A stretch of DNA of 64,000 nt from Agrostemma githago (GCA_958450325.1 OY288246.1:37876544-37940543), one strand, 5' to 3'; shown: positions 20,545 to 31,046, numbered from the stretch's first letter. Translations and numbers: made by a program. Notes: generated by a model not told the origin, from the sequence alone.

Positions 20545-21911
20545 GGGTCTCAACAATGTTAATAAACAGAGAGAAGTTAGATGTTTTTTACAGAATAAAG
20601 GTATAGGTCTCTTTGGCTTAGTGGAGACGAAAATTAAACAGAATAATAGTCCTAGTATAGCAAATAAAATGTTAGATGGATGGTGTGTCACTACTAATGG
20701 TCATCTTCATCCAGGAGGAAGAGTGTGGGTTATTTGGCAGCCCTCTTTATTTGAGGTGCTTCCGGTGACTTATCATTCTCAATTCATCCATTGTAAAGTT
20801 CTGAATAAATTTACTGATGACAAGTTTTATTATACCGTCATTTATGCGTTTAATGATGGGACTGATAGGAAGGAGCTTTGGGAGAAGCTAGAAAACATTG
20901 CTCCTTATATAGATGGTCCTTGGGCCTTAGGTGGAGATTTCAATACTGTCATCTCTCCTGACGAGAGATTAGGCGGTAGTACTAAGCAGGAGGATATGGA
21001 TGATTTTATTAATTGTCTTAATCGTTGTGAAATGGTGGATATCAAAGCATCTGGAGCGTGGTTTACATGGTCAAATAAGCGGGAGGCAAGTTCTAGGAAA
21101 TACAGCAGATTAGACAGATTTGTGGTCAATGATGAATGGTTGAGAGCATTCCCTCATTTAGAGGCACATTTCTTTCCGGAAGGAGTGTTTGATCACACTC
21201 CTTGTATTGTCCAGAAGAAGGGATGGGATGTTAAGAGAGAACCTATCTTCAAATATTTTAGAATGTGGGGGAAGGCTGCAAATTTTGTACAGGTTGTTAG
21301 AAGCACTTGGGATAAACATTTTGATGGCACTAAGATGTTCTCGGTTGTTAAGAGGCTCAAAGAACTGAATAAAGGTCTTAAACAACTGAATTAGAACTCC
21401 TTTTCTGATGTGGAAAGGAGGGCTTTGCAAAAGGAGCAAGAATTGATTGATGTCCAAAAGAAAATCCATGTCAATCTGACATTTGCTGATTTAATCGAGC
21501 AAGAGAGGATGCTAAACAATGATGTTAAGTTCTATGTGCAGGCTAGGGATATCTTTTTGATGCAAAAGGCGAGAATACAATGGCTGGAGGAAGGGGATGC
21601 AAATACCCATTTCTTTCATCAAGCTATTAAGCAAAAGCTCATGAGGAACAAAGTGACGCAAATAAAGGATCAGGAGGGAACGCTTTGTTCTGAATTGAAT
21701 GACATTCAAGGAGCTTTTTTGACCCATTATAAAAAATTATTGGGAGAACAGACTTCTGTGCAGGTCATAAAGCCTGAGATAATTGCCACTGGTGCTGTAT
21801 GTTCAGAGACACATCGACATATTTTAATGCAGCCTGTTTCGATGGATGAGGTGCGAAGTGTTTTCTTCTCGATTCCTGATGACAAAGCTCCGGGTCCTGA
21901 TGGGTACTCAA
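20519..21911 (+). pseudogene. LINE ORF2, endonuclease and start of reverse transcriptase
   Basis: It begins MIIGFWNVRGLNN, the conserved opening of the apurinic-type endonuclease of plant L1 ORF2. It continues with VETKI, the WALGGDFNTVI box, TWSNKR, SRLDRFVVN and DHTPCIV, all catalytic-domain landmarks. A single in-frame stop at 21392-21394 separates it from the linker and the RT opening (ARIQWLEEGDANTHFFH, then DDKAPGPDGY). Homology ends at 21911, where the inserted short-element cluster starts. Endonuclease motifs look intact, but the stop and the insertion disable the protein. Confidence 0.88.
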
Positions 21912-22734
21912 TGACGCGAGTTCATTTTGCAGCGTTGTTTTGATCGGTCCATATCTCAAGTTATACTTGGAATTTTGTAGTCATTCAAAATGGAGGAGAT
22001 AGATTTCGAGCTTATCTTTCCAATGACTGCTCGTGAAGGTTCATTAAATAAGTATTGATGAAGTTATGCCCCAAACAATTCAGCTATGCATTGAAAAACG
22101 CTGCTGTTAAATTCTTTGACGGAATTGTTTCTTTTGCCTCGATTTTCTTTAAAGCTTTCAATAAATTCTCGAGGAGAAGGACTGCTATTTTCAAGTCCGT
22201 TTAATCAAGACTACTCGAGCAAACAAGGGCCTTGCATCTGATTTGGAGCATGGAAAGTAGGCTGGTTGTGTTCTCACTTATTCATTGTATCTAGCTATTT
22301 AGTTCTAGCCTAGTTCATTTCCCTTTCTTTGTTTTTGTCACCCACTTTATGAGGCTTGACTTTGCTGGTTAGCCTCACCCTTGGGTTGAGTTGTAGACTA
22401 TAAATAGCCAAGTACTTGATGAATAAATCATTCAACTTTCATCAAACAAATTTGAGTTAAGTTTTGCTTTCCTTTTCGTCTTTGTAGTTCACAAGACAAA
22501 GTATTAGAGTTAGTCGCGTTACAAGCTCTATACTCGCTATTTCAATCGAGTGTTTGAATTAGCACCCGCTTTGTTGAGGTATAGGTCTATCTCATTTAGC
22601 ACACTATCCTTGGTTATGTTCTATCATCACTTTACAGCAACTATTTCAACCTGATTTCGTTGCTTCGTTTCGTTCATTTCAATTTACTATCAATCTTCAA
22701 TTCACTTGTTCAAAGTTCATTCTAACTCGCGTCA
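21912..22734 (+). repeat. TGACGCG-family LTR, chimeric type, plus orientation
   Basis: 823 bp, begins TGACGCGAGTTC and ends AACTCGCGTCA, so its two ends are longer inverted repeats than in sister copies. The first about 330 bp match the LTRs at 1617-3945. The rest (from about 22250) instead resembles the U3/R-U5 of the large gypsy family, including GACTATAAATAGCC and TCAATCGAGTGTTTGA. Confidence 0.85.
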
Positions 22735-22741
22735 TAACTTA

Positions 22742-23563
22742 TGATGTGAGTTAGAATGAACTTTGAACAAGTGAATTGAAGATTGATAGTAAATTGAAAT
22801 GAACGAAACGAAGCAACGAAATCAGGTTGAAATAGTTGCTGTAAAGTGATGATAGAACGTAACCAAGGATAGTGTGCTAAATGAGATAGACCTATACCTC
22901 AACAAAGCGGGTGCTAATTCAAACACTCGATTGAAACAGCGAGTATAGAGCTTGTAACGCGACTAACTCTAATACTTTGTCTTGTGAACTACAAAGACGA
23001 AAAGGAAAGCAAAACTTAACTCAAATTTGTTTGATGAAAGTTGAATGATTTATTCATCAAGTACTTGGCTATTCATAGTCTACAACTCAACCCAAGGATG
23101 AGGCTAACCAGCAAAGTCAAGCCTCATAAAGTGGGTGACAAAAACAAAGAAAGGGAAATGAACTAGGCTAGAACTAAATAGCTAGATACAATGAATAAGT
23201 GAGAACACAATCAGCCTACTTTCCATGCTCCAAATCAGATGCAAGGCCCTTGTTTGCTCGAGTAGTCTTGATTAAACGGACTTGAAAATAGCAGTCCTTC
23301 TCCTCGAGAATTTATTGAAAGCTTTAAAGAAAATCGAGGCAAAAGAAACAATTCCGTCAAAGAATTTAACAGCAGCATTTTTCAATGCACAGCTGACTTG
23401 TTTGGGGCATAACTTCGTCAATACTTATTCAATGACCTTCACGAGCAGTCATTGGAAAGATAAGCTCGAAATCTATCTCCTCCATTTTGAATGACTACGA
23501 AATTCCAAGTATAACTCGAGATATGAACCGATCAAAACAACGCTGCAAAATGAACTCGCGTCA
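22742..23563 (-). repeat. TGACGCG-family LTR, chimeric type, minus orientation
   Basis: 822 bp, about 98% identical by eye to the reverse complement of 21912-22734. It is followed by the purine-tract side of the internal region, so it is a 3' LTR in element sense. Confidence 0.85.
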
Positions 23564-23985
23564 TACTCTCCTTCTTTGAAAAAGAATTGTCCTCAATTCT
23601 TGTAACAAGTATCCCACCTGGATCAAATACAAAATTTGTTAGGATCAATGTATCCTCACTCCAAACAGACATAAGTGTGGGTAACGTTGGTATTATGGCT
23701 CGACCACAAGCTCGACTCCTTTTCAAATAGGTGTTGTTTTGAATGCTTATGTACTCTACTTTTCTTGTTGTGAACAAGGATGGATCAAGTATCTTTTGTT
23801 TGTTTTGACGCAAGCACAATCCCTTTACTCTCCATGTTTGTTTTGGCTAAGATCAGAATTTGTTTCTTCATGCGCAACCCATTTGGCTCACAATGATCTT
23901 CATATTCATCGAAAATAGGAGGTAACGACGGATCAAAAACCAAACTTTCCTCGCTTGTATTTTCCAATGAGAAAATTCCAGCCAT
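23532..23985 (-). pseudogene. Second copy of the TGACGCG-family small ORF, frameshifted
   Basis: The start MAGIFSLENTSEESL and the end (LVTRIEDNSFSKKE into the LTR) match the 153-codon ORF at 2408-2869. A short replacement near 23795-23815 removes about 10 bases and breaks the frame into two overlapping pieces (23785-23985 and 23532-23819). Amino acid identity outside the lesion is high. Confidence 0.7.
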
Positions 23986-24231
23986 CTTTTTTTTTGAATA
24001 GTACTACGTGAACAGTACTAATTCGTGAACAGTTTTTTTTTAAAAATAAATCGAACTTCAATAAGAACCACGAGATAATCAAAACCGATTAACCCTCGAA
24101 CTACATCGCTCGAGTTTAACCTTTGAATTCTAATCGCAATCAGAAATTCAACTAACAACTTGGCTTCGACACTCCTTGAACCGTCTTGATTTTAAGAAAA
24201 ATCAAGAGTTGTAGCTCTGATACCACTTATA

Positions 24232-24489
24232 TGACGCGAGTTCATTTTGCAGCGTTGTTTTGATCAGTCCATATCTCAAGTTATACTTGGAATTTCGTAG
24301 TCATTCAAAATGGAGGAGATAGATTTCGAGCTTATCTTTCTAATGACTGCTTGTGAAGGTTCATTGAATAAGTATTGACGAAGTTATGCCCCAAACAAGT
24401 CAGCTGTGCATTGAAAAACGGTGCTGTGATTCTTTGACGGAATTGTTTCTTTTGCCTCGATTTTCTTTAAAGCTTTCATTAAATTCTCG
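24232..24489 (+). repeat. Truncated TGACGCG-family LTR
   Basis: It carries the first about 258 bases of the LTR, ending at AAATTCTCG and followed directly by LINE RT sequence. About 60 codons of the LINE RT are missing at this boundary and no target duplication is present, so a deletion removed both the LTR end and adjoining LINE DNA. Confidence 0.8.
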
Positions 24490-26330
24490 ATTTTCTTAAT
24501 TCAGTTACTCAATTTCGACCTATTGCGTGCTGTAATATGATCTACAGGGTGATTTCTAAAATCCTTTGTAATAGGCTCTCTCGTATTCTCCCTGACATTA
24601 TTCATGACTCTCAGAGCGCATTTGTACAAGGGAGATCTATTCTGGAGAATGTTTTAATTTGCCAAGATTTGGTACATATGTACTCTCGGAAGCATGTTTC
24701 TCCAAGATGCCTATTTAAGCTGGACCTGCAAAAAGCTTATGACACAGTTGAGTGGAGTTTTGTGGAAGGAATGCTTATTGCTTTAGAGTTCCCGAGTCAG
24801 ATAATTAACCTGATAATGCAATGCATTTCTACCCCGAGCTATACACTGATCCTCAATGGGTGCTCCTTTGGTTATTTTCCTGGGAAGAGGGGGCTTCGGC
24901 AGGGAGACCCGATCTCTCCTCTTCTCTTTACCATCTGCATGGACTATCTGAGTCGTACGATTGCTTATGCTACTTATAGATGGCCGTTCTCCTATCACCC
25001 TAAGTGCAAACGGATTAAATTGACCTATCTAATGTTTGCAGATGATTTTCTCCTCTTTTGTAAAGGAGATGCAGCCTCGACTATGCTTCTTTTCAGAGCC
25101 AATTCTACTTTCTCCAAAACATCTGGACTTCGTATGAATAAAGCTAAGTCGGAAGACTATTATAATGGGGTTCCTGATAGCTAGACTTGTATAATGTGAC
25201 AGGTATCAAGGAAGGGAGGATGCCATTTAGCTATTTGGGAGTGCCTATTCAGGCTGGCAAGATAAGTAGACAGCAATGCTTGATTTTGTCAGAGAAAATC
25301 CTCAAGCGGATCCGAAATTTAGGCGCTAAAAAGCTCTCCTATGCTGGGAGAGTTACCCTCATAACTTCGGTTCTCAATTCTCTTCATAATTACTGGGCTA
25401 CTATGTTTATTATCCCGAAACATACTATTAGGAGAATTGAGGCAATTTGTAGGAACATTCTTTGGGATGGATCGGGCGATTATAGGAAAGTTTCTCTCAT
25501 TGCCTGGAGGTTACTATGAGTAAAGAGGCTGGCGGATTGGGAGTAAAGAAGGCGTCAGTTTGGAACATTGCGGCTGTAGGAAATATTGTTAATTGGATTT
25601 ATACGCAGCGTGATGGCCTTTGGTTGAAGTGAATTAATTCAGTATATTTGATGAACCATGAATGGCATACTTACCAGCCTCCTAAGGATTGCCCTTGGAC
25701 CTGGAAAGCTATATGTCGCGTTAAAGAGAAGATTAAGAGTGGCTTCGATAATGGCATTTGGAAACATAGCCCTGCAGGCTATTCTATAAAAGAAGGTATA
25801 AATGGCTTCATCCTGATGATTCCCCACCTCCTTGGACTGAATTTGTATGGAATCAATGGAATGTCCCTAAACACAGTTACATTTGTTGGATTATTATGCA
25901 TGATGGCCTGAATACGAAGACAAAGCTGCAGAGCCTGGGATGCATTGAAGACGATCTCCGCTGTTTATGCTTACAACACGCTGAAACTGCTCCTCATTTA
26001 TTCTTTGATTGCAGCTATAGCAGACGGGTTATGCAGGAGGTGACAAACCAGGCGGGTATCTCTTTGCAGTCTCAGCATATCCGTGATGCTCATACTGATT
26101 CCCTGCACAGTAAACTTCACGCGGGTCTCCTAGCAGCCTGCTATTACATGATTTGGAATCAACGAAATAAGGCGTTGTATGAAGGAATGGTCTATCACCC
26201 TGCTATTCTTGCTGCCAGAATTGTTGCGGATGCAAGGGGTAGAATTAAAATCAAGCCTAAGGACTCGGTTACCTGTGACGACATTAGATATCTCAGGAAT
26301 ATTGGTTATAATTGTTGGTTCGTCTAGGCC
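24490..26330 (+). pseudogene. LINE ORF2, reverse transcriptase and C-terminal region
   Basis: The first frame (24537-25184) has RT landmarks QSAFVQGRSILENVLICQD, FKLDLQKAYDTVEW, GLRQGDPISPLLF and the catalytic box LMFADDFLLF. A stop and frame changes near 25180 and 25517 separate the thumb region (25187-25519: FSYLGVPI, RKLSYAGR-like) and the zf-RVT and C-terminal parts (25648-25911, 25896-26327: HAETAPHLFFDCSYS, YYMIWNQRNKALYEG). The catalytic YADD equivalent (FADD) is intact, but at least three frame lesions make it non-functional. Confidence 0.87.
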
Positions 26331-26423
26331 TCATATATGTCTAGTTTGTTTCTTATACCTTGAGTCTGTGCATATGTTTGTAACTCCATTTATTTGATGA
26401 ATGAATTTATCTCACATTTCACC

Positions 26424-26438
26424 AAAAAAAAAAAAAAA
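26424..26438 (+). other. LINE poly(A) tail
   Basis: Fifteen A residues mark the LINE 3' end and its plus orientation. The following sequence, ACTACACTTG then a T-rich tract, is target DNA. I could not match it to a target duplication at the 5' side. Confidence 0.85.
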
Positions 26439-26462
26439 CTACACTTGTTTTTTTTTGCAAGG

Positions 26463-26677
26463 AAAAAGTTGGAGACTATCCTTGGTGCTTGCTCAAGTAT
26501 TTTTCTAGGCTCACTGAAGTCTTTCAGAACTGGGAGCAACATGAAACTCTAAGTTTTAAAGTGGGAATTTTCTTAACCCTACTTTATGATAAAACACCAT
26601 GGGCATTAAACACAAGGGAGCTGAAACAAGGATTTGAAACCCCATAGTTTATATTGCTTTTGAACCCGGGGTGTTTG
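26463..26677 (+). pseudogene. Unrecognised coding-like stretch beside the LINE tail
   Basis: A T-rich tract ending GCAAG (like a 3' splice site) precedes a frame reading KKLETILGACSSIFLGSLKS. A one-base loss near 26544 shifts the frame, which continues LSFKVGIFLTLLYDKTPW and, past a TAG at 26645, to NPGC at the LTR insertion point. After the solo LTR the same frame resumes at 36212 (QQELRHEYVTFFNSITNF) to a stop near 36317. It looks like a decayed exon of a host gene or a captured gene fragment. I do not recognise the family, and it could be chance. Confidence 0.35.
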
Positions 26678-27425
26678 TGATGTGAGTTAATATGAACTTT
26701 GAAACAAGAACGTGAAGAATGATTAGTATTCTGAAATGAACGTAAACAAAGTAACCAAAACAGATGGTAAGGATAGTTTGAGGATGAATAAACCGTAACC
26801 AAGGGATAGTATGCTTAGTGAAGTAGACCTATACTCCAACAAAGCGGGTGCTAAATCAAACACGCGATTGAAGTAGCGAGTTTAGAGCTTGTAACGCGAC
26901 TAACTCTAGACTTTGTCTTGTAAACAACAAGGACGTAAAAGAAAGCTTAGCTTTACTCAGTTTTGTAATGTCAATATTGGATGTTTTATTCATTCAAGTA
27001 GATGGCTATATATAGCCTACAAAAGACCCTTAAAACCGGCTGGTCAAGGGTGACAAAAACAAAGTACAATGGTGACAAAAACAAAGCTACATGGTGACAA
27101 AAACAAAGCTTAAACCTATGTGAACTAGGAGATAAAAACAAAGCTTGTCAAGGAACATGTGGACGCGGCACCATGTGAACTAGGAGCCAAAAACAAAGCT
27201 TGAGGACGTGCACACTATGTGAACATAGCCATGGTGTGAACCCAAGTTAATGCCTTCATAAGGCCTTGACTTATTTGCTCCTTTATTCCTTCATACACGA
27301 GATAGCTCACCATTTGAAGTAGGCACACTACTAAGCTAGTAGGAGGTGCTAATGTGGCTTGACTTGGTCCATTAGGAGCTAGTGTTACTTCATTGAATTC
27401 TTTGGTATCTCCTTTATTCGGATCA
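26678..27425 (-). repeat. 3' LTR of element D
   Basis: 748 bp; TSD GTTTG at 26673-26677. It differs from 35459-36206 at one position seen (TTTATTCGG versus TTCATTCGG). Confidence 0.92.
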
Positions 27426-27948
27426 TCTCCTCCCCCTTGAAAAGGAATTGTCCTCAATTCTGAAATGCCATCATCATCAAGATAAGGAGAAAGATCTCCC
27501 AATTGAACGTGGCATGAACTCCATAATCATCCGGTAATTCCACTTTGTAAGCATTGTCGTTCACCTTTGATATGATCTTGTAAGGACCTTCTGCTCGTGG
27601 CATCAACTTATTCTTCCTCTTGCTTGGAAACCTCTCTTTTCTCAAGTGAACCCAAACTAAGTCACCTTCTTGAAAGAGTCTTGGTTTCCTGTTTTTGTTG
27701 GACCTTTTTTTGTATGCTTCATTTACCTCGATCCTTTCTCGAATTTGCTCGTGGAGTTTTATCATAGCCTTCAGTTTTGACTCTGCATCTTTATGGACTA
27801 ACTCATCCTTAGGTAGAGGAATCAGGTCCAAGGGTATGTAAGGATTGATCCCATACACGGCCTCAAAAGGAGAATGAGAGGTAGCATAAGTAGGAGAGCG
27901 ATTGTAGGCAAATTCAGCATGGGCAAGCTTGATATCCCAATCCTTTTG
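27215..27948 (-). pseudogene. Element D integrase C-terminal part
   Basis: Minus strand: KDWDIKLAHAEFAYNRSPTY, YGINPYIPLDLIPLPKDE, GDLVWVHLRKERFPSKRKNK and LPDDYGVHATFN. A one-base deletion near 27503 then shifts the frame before GDLSPYLDDDGISELRT and the LTR-encoded end. It continues the integrase that starts beyond element E at 31931; across the TTTTG duplication the codons join in frame. Confidence 0.85.
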
Positions 27949-28812
27949 TGATGTGAGTTGATATGAACTTTGAAACAAGAATATGAAGTAGGATTAGTAT
28001 TCTGAAATGGAACGTAAACAAGTGACCAAAACAGAATGAAAGGATAGTTTTAAGGATGAATAAACCGTAACCAAGGATAGTATGCTAGGTGAAGTAGACC
28101 TATACTCCAACAAAGCGGTTGCTAGATCAAACACTCGATTGAAATAGCGAGTTTAGAGCTTGTAACGCGACTTACTCTAGACTTTGTCTTGTAAACAACA
28201 AGGACGAAAAGAAAGCTTAGCTTTACTCAGGTTTTTTGATATGCAAATTGGATATCTTATTCCTTCAAAATGACCGGCTATTTATAGCCTACAAGAGCCC
28301 TTAAACCGGTTGGTTTAGGGTCACAAAAACAAGGCTAAAACTATGTGAACATGGAGCTAATTACAAAGTAGGGAGCTAATAACAAAGTGGTGTAAACTAG
28401 GAGCTAATAACAATGCTAAGTGAAGAGTAATCAGCCGTGGTCCTCTTGTGTGAACATGGAGATGAAAACAAAGCTTGAGTAGGAGTAATGAGGCGCGGCA
28501 AAGATGTGAACATGGAGCCAAAAACAAGGCTAACAAAGAAGCCTTCAAACGTGCACACCATAAGGACACAATCAGCCTCATAACTTCAGTACTCTTCCCA
28601 TGTTTGATTGGGTGTGAAGCCAGGTTATTGTCTTCAATTAACCGTGATTACTTGCTTCTTTATTCAGCTCAAACTTGAGCTAGCTCCATTATTGAAGATG
28701 ACCCCTTATTAGTGCTAATGTAGCTGGACTAAGTTTATGTAGGAGCTAGTATTCTTTCATTGAGCTCTTTAGTACTTCCTTACTCGGATTAGTAGCTTCT
28801 TGATTCGGATCA
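27949..28812 (-). repeat. 3' LTR of element E
   Basis: 864 bp. Compared with its partner it has GGTCACAAAAAC for GGTGACAAAAAC and one extra T. Confidence 0.93.
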
Positions 28813-31022
28813 TCTCTTCCCCCTTGAAAAGGAATTGTCCTCAATTCTGAAACGTTATCTCTATCAATGTATAGAGAAAGATCGTCTATTAGGAATGTGT
28901 TTTGAACTCCATACTCATCCGGCAATTTCAACTTGTAAGCTCTGTGGTTACCCTTGCACAGAACTTTTAGTTGTGACTTCAACTTGTTCCTTCCTTGGTT
29001 TGGAAACCCCTCCATACTCACGTTAGCCAAAGACAAGTCATCCCTTAAGAAGAGCCTTGTACTTCTGTTTTTGTTGTGCTCTCCTTTGTAGGCCTTTCTC
29101 ATTATGTATCCTGAATTAGAATGCCTTGGGGTGCAAAGGAGGTTTTCTTTAAAAGGAAGTCTTACCTGCAAAATAAGCTCATCAAAAGTACCAAAAGAAT
29201 TAGTCTTGTGTTTGGTAAGTACTTCAGTCTCCATGGAGTAGTAGTCCTTCCAATTCTCAATTCCAATTGTGCCTGCATCTAAGGTGGTTGAATGCGCGTT
29301 GTTATAAGACAACGTGTTAGCCATGTCTTCGACCTTACCCTCTACATACCTTAAGATCTCAGGATCTTTCCTAGGCATCATATAGGATGGTATTCCATTA
29401 GAGATAACAACACCTTGTTCCTTTTGCCACTCCTCAAATGGCGTCCCTTCACTGCCACTCTTAATCTCAATTGGTTCTTCTTTGGTGGCATCAAACTCCC
29501 CTTCGTCTAGAGTATGCACTTCCACAATTTTACTAGCAAACATTGAGAGGCTGGGCTTTCCGACTCTATTTGCTAACATGTTACACACGCTTTGAGGTGT
29601 CATGGGTTTGAGTATAATTTTCCTTCCCTTATCACTCAATTCATACTCATTCCTCCTCCCATGGTGAACTACGTCCCTATCAAACTGCCAAGGACGGCCT
29701 AATAGTATGTGACAAGCATCCATAGGTATAACATCACATAGAACCTCATCAAAGTAGGAACCCATGGTTAATCCAACCCTCACTTGTTTAGTGACCCTTA
29801 CCTTGTTCCCGTTGTTTAACCAATGTAATGCATAAGGGTTAGGGTGATTAGTAGTAGCTAGGCCTAGTTTGTCTACCATTTCAGTTGAGGCAACGTTGGT
29901 ACAACTACCTCCATAAATGATTAAGCTACACCACTTGTCTTTAACGTGACACTTAGTATGGAATAGTTGGTCTCTTTGCTCAGTGTCATGTTGAATGGGG
30001 TTAGCATGAAGAGTACGTAGTACTAGGAGTGTGTCATAAGCCGGGGGTTCATAAGCCTCAAGGTCCTCTTCTTCTTCCTCCCCTCCCTCATTAACATTAA
30101 AAACAGCTCCTATACGTTGTTCCTCCTCCCATATCTCATCCCTAATGGTGATTACCTCTCTTAAGGTCACAACTCTCTTGTTAGGGCATGCGTTTTTGTA
30201 ATGACCAAACCCTTGACATTTGAAACAACGTACCTTAGATAGACTAGTCTCAGTGGTTGTTTTGGGGGTAGACTGAGGTGGGGGTGCGGGGTTATTCTTA
30301 ATCACAAGGGGTTGATTAGTATTAGTAGGATTGATTCTATTGCTATCATCCGTTCGTGACCAAGTATGACTCTTACTAGACTCACCCTCATGTCTTCCCT
30401 TCCCTTGTGCCTCAATTTTTAGACACAACCCACATAAGGTATCAAAATCAGAATAAGGACACAAATCAACCGTATTAGCTATACTACGATTTAACCCACG
30501 TAAGAACCTAGCCATTTTTATCTCTTCATTCTCTTCTACTTCTCCCATTAGAACCAGGTTCTCAAATTCCTCTATATATTCACTAACACTCATTTTTCCT
30601 TGAACAAGGTTAGCAATCTTTTTGTATAAGGACAACTTGTGCGTGGTTGGAACATACCTCTTACGTAGTTTACGTTTTAAGGACTCCCAAGAAGTAATCT
30701 TACCCTTCCCACTTCTGGTGCGTTGTACCTTAAGCCCTTCATACCAAAGGGAAGCTCCTTTGCTTAGCTTTAGGATGGCGTATTTGCACCTCTCTTCGTC
30801 CTCCAAATCCTTGAAGTCAAAGAGCTTTTCCATGCTTCTTTCCCACTCCAAGTAAGCTTCAGGATCAGTACCACCGTTAAACTCAGGAAGTTCAGTTACC
30901 TTGATCTTGTCCACCGGTTCTCTCCTTGGTTGGAAGCGAGAATTCTTGGGCTGGAAGTTCTCCAATGCCTTCTTTAGTTGTTCCAGGAAGGTAGGATCTT
31001 CAAAGTTCAACACTCCTGCCAT
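28746..31022 (-). CDS. Element E Gag-protease polyprotein, intact frame
   Basis: 758 residues. Gag region about 40-200 (LWYEGLKVQRTRSGKGKITS, SVSEYIEEFENLV), CCHC knuckle at about 266-279 (CFKCQGFGHYKNAC), acidic linker about 312-325, protease about 335-460. The protease active-site triad reads IIYGGSC where B, H and J have IIDGGSC: the catalytic Asp (residue 370, plus positions 29913-29915) is Tyr, a single-base change that should kill protease activity. After residue 480 the frame retains only fragments of RNase H, integrase N-terminus and the integrase tail (LPDEYGVQNTFL, ELRTIPFQGG), then ends inside the LTR. There is no RT or catalytic integrase. Likely a structural-protein donor or pure passenger. 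Confidence 0.9.
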   Translation of the reverse strand: MAGVLNFEDPTFLEQLKKALENFQPKNSRFQPRREPVDKIKVTELPEFNGGTDPEAYLEWERSMEKLFDFKDLEDEERCKYAILKLSKGASLWYEGLKVQRTRSGKGKITSWESLKRKLRKRYVPTTHKLSLYKKIANLVQGKMSVSEYIEEFENLVLMGEVEENEEIKMARFLRGLNRSIANTVDLCPYSDFDTLCGLCLKIEAQGKGRHEGESSKSHTWSRTDDSNRINPTNTNQPLVIKNNPAPPPQSTPKTTTETSLSKVRCFKCQGFGHYKNACPNKRVVTLREVITIRDEIWEEEQRIGAVFNVNEGGEEEEEDLEAYEPPAYDTLLVLRTLHANPIQHDTEQRDQLFHTKCHVKDKWCSLIIYGGSCTNVASTEMVDKLGLATTNHPNPYALHWLNNGNKVRVTKQVRVGLTMGSYFDEVLCDVIPMDACHILLGRPWQFDRDVVHHGRRNEYELSDKGRKIILKPMTPQSVCNMLANRVGKPSLSMFASKIVEVHTLDEGEFDATKEEPIEIKSGSEGTPFEEWQKEQGVVISNGIPSYMMPRKDPEILRYVEGKVEDMANTLSYNNAHSTTLDAGTIGIENWKDYYSMETEVLTKHKTNSFGTFDELILQVRLPFKENLLCTPRHSNSGYIMRKAYKGEHNKNRSTRLFLRDDLSLANVSMEGFPNQGRNKLKSQLKVLCKGNHRAYKLKLPDEYGVQNTFLIDDLSLYIDRDNVSELRTIPFQGGRDDPNQEATNPSKEVLKSSMKEY

Positions 31023-31046
31023 TCTTTCGTTTGCTTGATGACCAAA

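Larger units (their letters stand above)
21912..24489. mobile_element. Rearranged cluster of TGACGCG-family LTRs and internal region
   Basis: Order on the plus strand: LTR in plus orientation (21912-22734, 823 bp), 7 bases TAACTTA, LTR in minus orientation (22742-23563, 822 bp), the family internal region in minus orientation with its PBS (23564-24229), 2 bases TA, then the first about 258 bases of a third LTR in plus orientation (24232-24489) that stops abruptly at LINE RT sequence. A normal element would have three parts in one orientation. The first two LTRs form a 1.65-kb inverted repeat. ACTTA, native beside the PBS, occurs at both ends of the inverted LTR-internal block (22737-22741, 24225-24229). 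Confidence 0.85.
7076..26438 (+). mobile_element. L1-type LINE, split by nested insertions
   Basis: The pieces in order are ORF1 start (7076-7449), ORF1 end and ORF2 start (19749-21911), ORF2 end and 3' UTR (24490-26423), and poly(A) of 15 residues (26424-26438). The first gap is element A (7450-19748) with TSD CCATG, so the LINE codons continue in register across it. The second gap is a rearranged short-element cluster (21912-24489) together with loss of roughly 60 codons of LINE RT. Frameshifts and stops in ORF1 and ORF2 make it inactive. The 5' end is not defined. Confidence 0.85.
24443..27425 (+). repeat. 2983-bp duplicated segment, copy 1
   Basis: It is identical to 33224-36206 at a constant offset of 8781 bases with no indels and only about five substitutions seen. 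It covers the end of the truncated LTR, LINE ORF2 3' part, poly(A), the non-LINE flank and one full gypsy LTR. Substitutions noted include the fourth codon of the RT frame (AGG versus AAG). Confidence 0.95.

Noticed and set aside
21392..21394. Stop codon in LINE ORF2 as a true gene end
   Set aside because: The next codons continue the normal ORF2 linker and RT in the same frame, so it is a nonsense mutation.
24509..24513. CTCAA as right-hand target duplication for the cluster that begins at 21912
   Set aside because: The bases lie within the conserved LINE codons for VTQF, about 60 codons downstream of the left site, so the match is coincidental.
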